This document shows, in pieces, positions 6,877-14,533 of a DNA stretch of 42,204 bases. A program made the translations under genes and the position numbers. How positions within the stretch are numbered: position 1 is the stretch's first letter; every line of letters starts with the position of its first letter. The notes under the pieces are model-generated. The model ran no database searches. It saw only the letters and a list, made by a program, of their open reading frames with translations, and had not been told where the DNA came from. This DNA is from JAFDVL01 sp043736395. GTDB taxonomy: Bacteria > Acidobacteriota > Blastocatellia > RBC074. The stretch lies in contig JAYTCQ010000008.1 in the NCBI GenBank assembly GCA_043736395.1, positions 1 to 42,204 on the forward strand, in the 5' to 3' direction.

Positions 6877-9800
6877 TTAACGAGAGATAACTGGCGTCCC
6901 CAGACTCTGCGCGACCCTGGGTTGATCCAATACCCAGCGGCGAATAATTTGATAGCCGCGTTCGCTGGGAGCATATCTCCTCCCGCCCTGATGTCCATCT
7001 TCTTTTCCGGTTTGCACGTTCAGCGGCTTGCGCAAAACCTTACTGGTTTCGATGTCAGCTAAATTTACGCGCTGTTGCAACAACAGATAATTTTTTAGCA
7101 TTTTCGTCATCGTCCAATAATTATTTCCGTCCGGTGCTTCGAGTTCCATCGAAGGGACGCGACCCGCTACGCCGTGGCATTTCATACAGGACATTTCATC
7201 CATGCGTTGATTGCGATTGAGTTCGGGTGCGACGTGATCATTGAAATATTTAAAATTTGTGACGAAAGCTTCAGGCAAATTCGGTTCACCTTTGCTGTCT
7301 CTGAGGGCAGCAGCTAACGGTTCTTTCTTCACGGCTTCACGCAAATCATTCATCCACATTTCGGGATCACTGTTACGCAGAGCGTTGCGAATTGCTCCGT
7401 TATTTTCCGTCTTGAGAAATTCCTGCCAGGCTTTTTGGACTTCGGGAATTTCTCGTAAAGCGGTCAAATTCGCTAAGCGAAAAGCGATATTGCGGCTCAT
7501 CACCGGAACTTCAGGTTTGAGCATTTGCAGGTAGAGTTCAACGGCGCGTGATCGTGCGGAAGCAATGTTGGCAGGCGTTGCAGCGGGTTTCGCTCCAACT
7601 TCAGGTACGCCGTTGCCGTATTCCGTGACCCACGCGACGCTCGGCAACCAGAAATGTGAAGTGAGCGGATTCTTTGAAGTGTTCGGAATGAGTTTCAATA
7701 AAACATCAGTATGCAAATCTGGATTCGATGCAAGCATGCTGCCCATTCGATCTGAGATGTACCAATCCGCATTTTGCAGTCCCATCGGTTTTACTGCATC
7801 AGCGGCAGCTTGCAAGGTCGCAGCAAGTTCGGCTGCGGTTGGCTCTTTCGATTGTTTGGGAATCAGCAATGAATATAGTAATTCCTGTTGCTCGACAGTT
7901 TTCGGGACGCTCCAATGTGCGCGACTGAATAATCGCAGTACAGGCTGCGCCAGTATTTGCCGACGATCATAATCCTGTGCGCCGCGCAAAATTTGTTCGA
8001 CTAATGGTTCGACTTTTTCCTGTGTGGCAGGGAGCGTGACCGTACTCGGATCGGAAACTGCCGCCGCTGCAATATTGCGTAAAACTTCTGGCCCCTGCGT
8101 CGAAAAATCTATGATGCGGTCTTGCAACGGTTTGAATGCGACGTTCGCGGAACCTTCCAAAATCAAGCGTAGATCCGCCAGATTATTTTTCTCTGTGCGA
8201 TTCCATAAGTAGTTTGCGGCTTTGCCCATCAGCTCCGTGCTGCCGGGTTGGATGTAGCCCATCTGCCCGGGGCCGCCATCGCCGCCGGAAGTGTTGTAGT
8301 ACGTCGCACCGATGTTGACGATTCTTCGCGCCAATAAATCCTTCGTCGGTGCAGGCAAATTTGCATCATCCAGCTTCGCTTCCAACGCATTGAAAAGAGG
8401 AGTCAATTCTTTGTATTGATGCTCTTCGCTGCCATTGGCTTTATGCCCCGTAGCGATAAATAAAGCGTGACTCTGATAGCGAAACGCATTTTCGACCAAA
8501 GCATTTTTTTCCGGCGAAAGCAGTTTTGAAGTCCACGCCTGATTGATCGCTTCTCGTGTGGTTGGATTCCAAACCCACCATTGCCACGCAGCTTTCGAAG
8601 CCCAGGCGCGAACCCCTGGGGCCGCATCATCATTCAGCGCTTTCGTTAATAAAGCCGTCAATTGTTGATGATTGAAATTCGGCGTCGGCATTACGGTGTC
8701 AGCTCTCATTCCCAAAGCTTTCATTACGCTTTCACGCGTGATGTCATTGCCGGAATTGTAGGCCGCGAACACGGCATCGAAACCGACATCATCGAGCAAA
8801 GTTTGTTCCATTGCCCAGCTGGCGGCATCGCGAACCATTTTGACGGAATCGCCCATCAATTTTACTAAAGCTGGGACTCCGTTTTTGGTGTGAACGGCGC
8901 CTAGCGAAATCGCACACCAACGCCTCACATGCGCGTTTGAATGCGAAGCCGAATGAATCATCAAATCTACAAATGAAGATTCATCCGTCTGTGAAAGCTT
9001 GCGAACGCGAGCGACAGCTGATGACAACGATTCGCCCTTTTTCGCAGTAAAATCTGTTCGATTAAATTTGACGGGAGTGTTCGGATAGAGCCGCGACAGA
9101 GCGTGCAACGAATACGCCGTCGTCACAAATCCCGTCAAGGCATTTTTGTTCCAGCGTCCGTGTGGATATTGCATTTTGAGCAATGCCTGTACCCCTCGCA
9201 CCACGTTCGGATCATCTTTGTCGTGACCTAAAGCCTGAAACGCGATCAACGCGAGAGCCGTTGGCGCAGGATCATTTTCACCATTCGTTTTCCATTTTTC
9301 GCCTTCAGCTTTTCTCGGGTCAAAGCCCCAACTTCCATCGGGATTTTGAATCGCTCGAAGTCGCGCTTCGTCTTTTGTGAGCTGTTCCTGAATGCGAGCT
9401 ATGAGCTGTGCAGCTTGATCAGAATTTTTCAATTGATAAGAAGGGAAACGAGCGGGCGGCGGCACTTTTGGTTTTGTATCATTCGGATCGGGTTTGACTT
9501 CAGGTGGCGGTGGAGGCTCAGCCGGTAACGTTTTTTGTGTGGCTTGAGCGCGTAAATTTTGCGCTACATAATCCTGCGGGAAAAAACGTTTGAAAAATTC
9601 TATCCGGTGCGACATGTCGTCGCTGTAACGCGGAACGACGCTCAACATTTTTTCCGCTTTTTCCTCAAGCGCAGCTAAATATCTTGGATGCCCCGTACGA
9701 TCCCACGCCGTCCGCAAAATTTCTCCGGCGTAGTTATATACAACCGATTGCCCGACATTTGATCCCGGCCCTGCCGCATTGATCCCGCTCGGATCAGCCG

Positions 9801-11358
9801 TTTGCAAAACATGATTTGCCGCACGAAGAGCTTGTGTTGAATGCAGCTTTCGCGCAGGAATAACGCGCTCTGCCGTGCAAACATTATGTCCGGCAACGCG
9901 CGTCCCCGCAGGCCCATCGCCTACATCCAATGGCGCGAGGCTCGTGTTATTCGCGGCATCTTTCAGATAATTCGTAGGACGCAACGATTCATACATCATA
10001 TTCACCATGCGACGGAAGTGCTGAATGTTTTCGGCACGATAACCCATCTGCATCGGCACGGCAGGCCCCCACACGCCGGATTGCGTATGACAGCTCATGC
10101 AATGCGTTCCCATCAAATTTCCGGTATCGCGCAGACGACGTTCGACCGAGGCTCCGCGCGGACGATTTGAGAGCCACGAATCTACCTGACCGAGATGATC
10201 ATACATCCCTTGTCGCACCGCTAAACGCGGATCGGTGTACGGCGCAGGCTTCAGCAAGCGCATTTCAATTTCATAGCCGGGAGCATTGGCTTCGGCGCGT
10301 AAAAAATAAGTCCCTCCCGGTTTTAGAAGGCGATTAATCGCAGCGCGATGACCTTCATTTTGTTGGTGTGTCCGCTCATTTTCGTTGCGACCTTCGGTGT
10401 ATTCCTTGAGAGGCAAAAGCGCAGATTCGAGTGGTTCGAAATTATCAGGAATTTTGCCATCAATGGTGTAGAGACGCAGCTGTGCCGCCAACGTATGATC
10501 GGGGATCGCCAAATCACAAGTCAGCAAGCGCGGCTCATTTCCCGTGTAAGTGAACTTAAACCAATCATCGCCGGACTGCCCGACTTTACCGTTGTCGAAA
10601 TATTCGATGTCGTCAGCGCTGCCTGAAATTCGTAAAACCTGTACGCCGTCTGCATCAGCTTTGTCATTGAAAGAAATATTTTGACCTTGCTCCGGCGTGT
10701 CGTTCGGTTCCTGTTCGACGTACATTCCAGTTTGCTGACTGTCTTTCAGCTCAAGCGGATTAATCGAAATATTCAACGGAACGGCTTTGCCCGCAGGCCA
10801 CGGAGTCTGTTGCGGAAATTTGAAAACATTCGGAGCCGAACCTTCCTCACGCCATCGAGCGCCTTCAAACACAGGCGTTTCATCAACTACAGGAGAAATG
10901 TTCAGCGAATATGTTCCAGTCACAGGTGCGCTGTACGTGACAAAAACATCAGGATCAAGCGCATGTAAAACTTTGCGCCAGTTCGCGGTAGGCTTGGTAT
11001 AGATTCCAAAATCATTCCACTGACGAGTGATCGTTCCGGGTTTAGTCGTTGCAGGCGGGACATCGCCTTTTTCAATCAACTCCCACTGCACCGCAACACG
11101 CCCGTGATTGGGCAGAGTCGAAGGGCTTGGCAAGCTCACCGCTACATCAAACGTCTCGCCCTTTTTCAGCTCGACTCGTTTCTCCCAAGCCTTGGAAAAT
11201 TGCAGGCTCATTTTGAATGGAGTAAGCAAAGTCGGTTGCGTAGATATTTGGTGCACAGCTTCAGCGTGATTACTTAAAATTATCGCGGTAGAAATTCCGA
11301 GTACAAACACGATCAGCATCGTGCGCCAGCGTTTGAGATGTAGCATTTTTGCAGGCAT
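6877..11358 (-). CDS. Very large secreted protein with two c-haem motifs, terpenoid-cyclase-like and HEAT repeats
   Basis: A 1493-residue exported protein. A signal anchor/peptide covers about residues 8-34 (MLIVFVLGISTAIILSNHAEA). Residues 40-380 look like beta-rich domains, including an EQEPNDTPEQGQ pre-peptidase-like segment (about 215-226). A haem-binding CMSCH lies at 420-424. A proline-rich linker (about 612-640) leads to a prenyltransferase/squalene-cyclase-like repeat (AIQNPDGSWGFDP, about 669-681; GVQALLKMQYPHGRW, 722-736). HEAT-type repeats follow (about 800-900), and a second haem motif, CMKCH, is at 1391-1395. Such multidomain cytochromes occur in Acidobacteriota and Planctomycetota, but their substrates are unknown. 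It is likely periplasmic and redox-active. It is divergent from phoD across 223 bases. A gagga Shine-Dalgarno precedes ATG 11358. Confidence 0.8.
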   Translation of the reverse strand: MPAKMLHLKRWRTMLIVFVLGISTAIILSNHAEAVHQISTQPTLLTPFKMSLQFSKAWEKRVELKKGETFDVAVSLPSPSTLPNHGRVAVQWELIEKGDVPPATTKPGTITRQWNDFGIYTKPTANWRKVLHALDPDVFVTYSAPVTGTYSLNISPVVDETPVFEGARWREEGSAPNVFKFPQQTPWPAGKAVPLNISINPLELKDSQQTGMYVEQEPNDTPEQGQNISFNDKADADGVQVLRISGSADDIEYFDNGKVGQSGDDWFKFTYTGNEPRLLTCDLAIPDHTLAAQLRLYTIDGKIPDNFEPLESALLPLKEYTEGRNENERTHQQNEGHRAAINRLLKPGGTYFLRAEANAPGYEIEMRLLKPAPYTDPRLAVRQGMYDHLGQVDSWLSNRPRGASVERRLRDTGNLMGTHCMSCHTQSGVWGPAVPMQMGYRAENIQHFRRMVNMMYESLRPTNYLKDAANNTSLAPLDVGDGPAGTRVAGHNVCTAERVIPARKLHSTQALRAANHVLQTADPSGINAAGPGSNVGQSVVYNYAGEILRTAWDRTGHPRYLAALEEKAEKMLSVVPRYSDDMSHRIEFFKRFFPQDYVAQNLRAQATQKTLPAEPPPPPEVKPDPNDTKPKVPPPARFPSYQLKNSDQAAQLIARIQEQLTKDEARLRAIQNPDGSWGFDPRKAEGEKWKTNGENDPAPTALALIAFQALGHDKDDPNVVRGVQALLKMQYPHGRWNKNALTGFVTTAYSLHALSRLYPNTPVKFNRTDFTAKKGESLSSAVARVRKLSQTDESSFVDLMIHSASHSNAHVRRWCAISLGAVHTKNGVPALVKLMGDSVKMVRDAASWAMEQTLLDDVGFDAVFAAYNSGNDITRESVMKALGMRADTVMPTPNFNHQQLTALLTKALNDDAAPGVRAWASKAAWQWWVWNPTTREAINQAWTSKLLSPEKNALVENAFRYQSHALFIATGHKANGSEEHQYKELTPLFNALEAKLDDANLPAPTKDLLARRIVNIGATYYNTSGGDGGPGQMGYIQPGSTELMGKAANYLWNRTEKNNLADLRLILEGSANVAFKPLQDRIIDFSTQGPEVLRNIAAAAVSDPSTVTLPATQEKVEPLVEQILRGAQDYDRRQILAQPVLRLFSRAHWSVPKTVEQQELLYSLLIPKQSKEPTAAELAATLQAAADAVKPMGLQNADWYISDRMGSMLASNPDLHTDVLLKLIPNTSKNPLTSHFWLPSVAWVTEYGNGVPEVGAKPAATPANIASARSRAVELYLQMLKPEVPVMSRNIAFRLANLTALREIPEVQKAWQEFLKTENNGAIRNALRNSDPEMWMNDLREAVKKEPLAAALRDSKGEPNLPEAFVTNFKYFNDHVAPELNRNQRMDEMSCMKCHGVAGRVPSMELEAPDGNNYWTMTKMLKNYLLLQQRVNLADIETSKVLRKPLNVQTGKEDGHQGGRRYAPSERGYQIIRRWVLDQPRVAQSLGTPVISR

Positions 11359-11581
11359 AAATCCTCACTTGAGATGAAATTTCATTTGGAGTTTTACTAT
11401 CACTGACTATCCTAAATCAGTTGGCTTTGAATAAACAAGATCAGCACTACTGGTATGAACCGATAGTTCACGCGAATATGATGATGAGGTTTTTATTGGA
11501 AACGATAATTGTGCCTTTGATTCAACTGATGTTATAAAAACCTTTGAGATCAGGAATCCATAAAATTCGGAGGAACGGAAA
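11359..11581. other. Divergent intergenic region between the giant cytochrome gene and phoD
   Basis: This 223-base A+T-rich stretch must hold promoters for both divergent genes. I see the strong Shine-Dalgarno cggaggaac before phoD (about 11568-11576) and gagga before the minus-strand gene. I could not pick convincing promoter hexamers or a riboswitch-like fold, and no clear PHO-box repeat was noticed. Confidence 0.3.
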
Positions 11582-13135
11582 ATGGCGCGAACAATTGAAT
11601 TAAAACGGCGAGAATTTATTCTTCAATCATCAACTTTTATCGGAGCATCTGCTCTTTTTCCAACCGCAGGCTGGAGCAAAAGCGAATCAGTTAATTTTAA
11701 CGATGATCCTTTCACTCTTGGCATTGCTTCCGGTGATCCGTGGCCTGATGGCGTAGTGTTATGGACGCGCCTTGCTCCTGATCCGCTAAATGGTGGCGGC
11801 ATTCCAAATAAAATCGTCCCTGTGAAATGGGAAGTCGCCGCCGATGAACAAATGCAAAAAATTGTCGCTAAAGGTACATCTTTGGCACGCCCTGAAATGG
11901 GGCATTCCGTTCACGTTGAAGTCGACGGATTGCAACCTTCGCGGTGGTATTGGTATCGCTTCACCGTTGACGCTGGCTCCAGTCCGGTTGGGCGTACGCG
12001 GACGGCTCCCGCGCTGAACGCCAGTAATGATCGCCTTAGTTTTGCGTTTGTTTCCTGTCAGCATTACGAGGTTGGATATTTCACGGCATACAAACATTTG
12101 GCGCAGGATGATCTTGATTTGGTCTTGCACCTCGGCGATTACATTTATGAATATGGAATCACCGAAGGCCGTCCACGGAGTCATAACAGCCCGGAAATAA
12201 AAACCATCGAAGATTACCGAAATCGGTACGCGCTCTATAAAAGCGATCCGCTATTGCAGCAAGCGCACGCGCAATTTCCCTGGGCGGTGGTTTGGGATGA
12301 TCACGAAGTCGACAACAACTACGCTGGATTGACGCCTGAAGATAAGCAAACACCAGAAGAATTTGCGCGTCGTCGAGCGATTGGTTATCAAGCGTATTAC
12401 GAGCACATGCCGCTTCGCCGGACTGTTTTGCAGCGCGGACATAATGTTAGAATTTATCGGCAACTTCCGTATGGGAAGCTGGCAAATTTTACGATGTTGG
12501 ATACCCGACAATTTCGCAATGATCAACCGTGCGGCGATGGATCGAAGCAGGCTTGTCTTGAATCGTTGGCCCCGAATCGTACAATGCTCGGAGCGGAGCA
12601 GGAGCAATGGTTGAAGCGTTTGCTGGTGAATTCTAACACTCGCTGGAACGTTCTCGCGCAGCAGGTGATGATCGGTGCGGTAGACGTCGCTCCCGGCGCG
12701 GACAGGTTTTTCCCGATGGATCAATGGAATGGGTATGCTGCGGCGCGTCAACGGTTGCTGGAATTCATTCGTGACCGGAAACCTTCAAATCCAATTGTGC
12801 TAACGGGAGACATCCACTCCAATTGGGTGAATGATTTGAAGCCGGAATTTTATCAAGAAAATTCACCCGTCGTAGCCACCGAATTCGTAGGAACCTCTAT
12901 CACCAGCGGCGGCGATGGTTCCGATGTTCGCCCGACTACCGCTTCTGTATTATCAGAAAATCCACACATCAAATTTTTCAATGGGCAACGCGGTTATGTG
13001 CGTTGTTCAGTGACGCCGCAACGCTGGCAAACGGATTTTCGCGTAGTGGAGAATGTGAGTAAGACGGATGCTTCGATTTCTACTCGTGCTTCGTTTGTGG
13101 TGGAGAGTGGGAAGGCGGGAGCTGCTCGGGCTTAA
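11582..13135 (+). CDS. phoD: Alkaline phosphatase D (PhoD), Tat-exported
   Basis: A 517-residue PhoD-family phosphodiesterase/phosphomonoesterase that releases phosphate from organic esters outside the cytoplasm. The N-terminus has a Tat-type motif, KRREF (8-12), followed by a hydrophobic stretch ending near PTAGWS. The PhoD N-terminal beta domain (about 42-145: FTLGIASGDPWPDGVVLWTRL) precedes the metallophosphatase domain. Metal-site landmarks are FVSCQ (C159, the iron-ligand Cys of PhoD), HLGDYIYE (D186, Y189), WDDHEVDNNY (about 238-247) and VLTGDIHSNW (about 400-409). Length is typical of the family. A strong ggagga Shine-Dalgarno supports ATG 11582. A 33-base imperfect inverted repeat begins right after the stop codon and probably acts as terminator. 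Phosphate regulation is likely from the family but not visible here. Confidence 0.93.
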   Translation: MARTIELKRREFILQSSTFIGASALFPTAGWSKSESVNFNDDPFTLGIASGDPWPDGVVLWTRLAPDPLNGGGIPNKIVPVKWEVAADEQMQKIVAKGTSLARPEMGHSVHVEVDGLQPSRWYWYRFTVDAGSSPVGRTRTAPALNASNDRLSFAFVSCQHYEVGYFTAYKHLAQDDLDLVLHLGDYIYEYGITEGRPRSHNSPEIKTIEDYRNRYALYKSDPLLQQAHAQFPWAVVWDDHEVDNNYAGLTPEDKQTPEEFARRRAIGYQAYYEHMPLRRTVLQRGHNVRIYRQLPYGKLANFTMLDTRQFRNDQPCGDGSKQACLESLAPNRTMLGAEQEQWLKRLLVNSNTRWNVLAQQVMIGAVDVAPGADRFFPMDQWNGYAAARQRLLEFIRDRKPSNPIVLTGDIHSNWVNDLKPEFYQENSPVVATEFVGTSITSGGDGSDVRPTTASVLSENPHIKFFNGQRGYVRCSVTPQRWQTDFRVVENVSKTDASISTRASFVVESGKAGAARA

Positions 13136-13136
13136 A

Positions 13137-13213
13137 GAGCATGGAGTACAAGCTTCAGCTTGGTTTTACAGTACGTTACCGTAAAACCTAAATAATACTT
13201 GAACTCCACGCTC
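13137..13213. repeat. Palindromic element, family 2 (agcatggagtacaag type), copy 1
   Basis: The left arm 13137-13169 and right arm 13181-13213 are 33-base imperfect inverted repeats with matching ends (gagc-tggagt-caag and ggttttac), mismatched mainly in the centre. The left arm agcatggagtacaag recurs, inverted, at 31707-31722. It starts one base after the phoD stop codon, so it probably also serves as a transcription terminator. Confidence 0.75.
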
Positions 13214-13223
13214 CTCTTTGCCT

Positions 13224-13391
13224 GTGGTAAACTCAACCATTAAGTGGTTTGAATTAGAAATTTTATCACAGGGAACCGCCGCAGAAATTGTAGGCTTAAG
13301 ACCGACAGATTTAATCAATACATTGGCGCGTTTTAAGGTTGCTGTCTGGCAATATAATGAGGAAGAATTTACAGAAGAACTGGAGGAGTAG
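13224..13391 (+). pseudogene. Fragment of a UPF0175-type antitoxin
   Basis: A 55-codon open frame (GTG 13224 to TAG 13389-13391) encodes the helical core and tail of what looks like a UPF0175 antitoxin: SQGTAAEIVGLRPTDLINTL followed by ARFKVAVWQYNEEEFTEELEE. Full members are about 80-90 residues; the N-terminal strand region that should precede this is missing, and the sequence upstream is palindrome 13137-13213. The partner toxin (usually a DUF3368 PIN protein) is not found downstream, where only a short unrelated reading frame is open. It could be a translated remnant or a degraded toxin-antitoxin locus. Confidence 0.5.
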
Positions 13392-13548
13392 AGTTGGTGC
13401 TTTTAATGGTCAATGGCTTGTTGTTAACTTTTTTATCGCACCAAAGATTTCAAATCAGAGAATTCCGGCCTTGAAACCGCGAAGAAGTTTGAATGCTATC
13501 GTCAAATTTCGATCAAAGAATTGAGGTATATTCACACAAGGAAAGCCA
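13392..13548. other. Intergenic region before the three-TM protein
   Basis: About 157 bases without a recognisable gene. A frame continuing from ttggtgctt reads a hydrophobic stretch to a TGA near 13474 but matches nothing I know; it could be the remains of the missing toxin gene. An aagga Shine-Dalgarno sits just before ATG 13549. Confidence 0.3.
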
Positions 13549-14472
13549 ATGACCATCTTTAAAAAACTTTCTATAATTGAGCAACTAGAGCAACTTGCTA
13601 CCTTGAACGAAGAAGTAGTAGCTGAAGACTTAAAGAACCAATTGGAATCGATCGAAGTAGAGTGGGAAGATTCTTTAAAGAAAAAAAACGCAAAGGAAGA
13701 ATCAGAACAGAGTAATGACAAAACGAGCATCCCAAAAGCGAGCAAAAAAGAGTTGCTACTCTACGATTCAAACCATGAGTTAAAATACCGAGTTAAGGTA
13801 AAAGATGGCTGGGAAGAAAAGCGTGAGAAGTGGATAAAGCGTGGCAAGAAACGATGGATAAAGTTCAAACACAACGTTTTAAAGTTTTCATGGAAAAAGC
13901 GTTTGAGCGTTTATGAAGTGCCTAGCAGACATTATTCTACGACAGAAATTCAAACACTTGCCAAGGCGCACGTGTTGCCGTCTATTGATAACAATCATAA
14001 AGAGCTTCTCACCAAGTTATACAACGAAATCTGTAGTAGCTGGCGACAACTCACAGAAGTACGATTTAAGTTGCTGGGTCTAGTACCTGTCGTATCTGCC
14101 ACAATTTTAATTAGTTTGTTTTCACGTGAAGAACGAGGCAAAGGTCTGACCGAAGCAGCCAAAACGATCGTTGCTGTATTCGGACTTATTGTTACCCTAT
14201 CAATTTATATCTACGAGAAAAGGAATTCAGAATTATATGACGACTTGATTAGCCGTGGTCGTAAGATCGAGAAAGAATTGGGTATTGAAACTGGGCAATT
14301 CTTAGGACGTCTCGAACCGTCAAGGAAAACGTTTTTATTTTTTAAGGTTCAACATGGTACGGCAATTTCTGGTATTTATTCGGCTTGCCTCTTCGCTTGG
14401 ATCATTGCATTGATTTATCTCTGGCGCTGCACTTTGGCTGGGTGGCAGCCGCTAAGTTTTTTGTGTAATTGA
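13549..14472 (+). CDS. Conserved membrane protein with three TM segments, function unknown
   Basis: A 307-residue protein. Residues 1-65 are charged and probably coiled-coil (EQLEQLATLNEEVVAEDL, LKKKNAKEESEQS). Residues 80-125 are strongly basic (KRGKKRWIKFKHNVLKFSWKK). The C-terminal part has the pattern LYNEICSSWRQLTEVRFKLL, a TM (about 187-206, VPVVSATILISLF), a second TM (TIVAVFGLIVTLSIYIY, about 218-234), a cytoplasmic RNSELYDDLISRGRKIEKELG helix, and a final TM (SGIYSACLFAWIIALIYLW). I recall this C-terminal module from many unannotated bacterial proteins, and its two-TM-plus-helix layout is reminiscent of SLATT-type effector membrane modules, but I cannot assign it. It stands alone before metH. 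Confidence 0.75.
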   Translation: MTIFKKLSIIEQLEQLATLNEEVVAEDLKNQLESIEVEWEDSLKKKNAKEESEQSNDKTSIPKASKKELLLYDSNHELKYRVKVKDGWEEKREKWIKRGKKRWIKFKHNVLKFSWKKRLSVYEVPSRHYSTTEIQTLAKAHVLPSIDNNHKELLTKLYNEICSSWRQLTEVRFKLLGLVPVVSATILISLFSREERGKGLTEAAKTIVAVFGLIVTLSIYIYEKRNSELYDDLISRGRKIEKELGIETGQFLGRLEPSRKTFLFFKVQHGTAISGIYSACLFAWIIALIYLWRCTLAGWQPLSFLCN

Positions 14473-14533
14473 GGAATATTAAATTGATAACTGTTCGCCT
14501 GTTTAGCAGCGAGCAAAGGAGTAATGATTAGCT

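Noticed and set aside
14473..14533. A cobalamin or SAM riboswitch before metH.
   Set aside because: The gap is only 61 bases and has no conserved B12-box or SAM-type stem that I can see.
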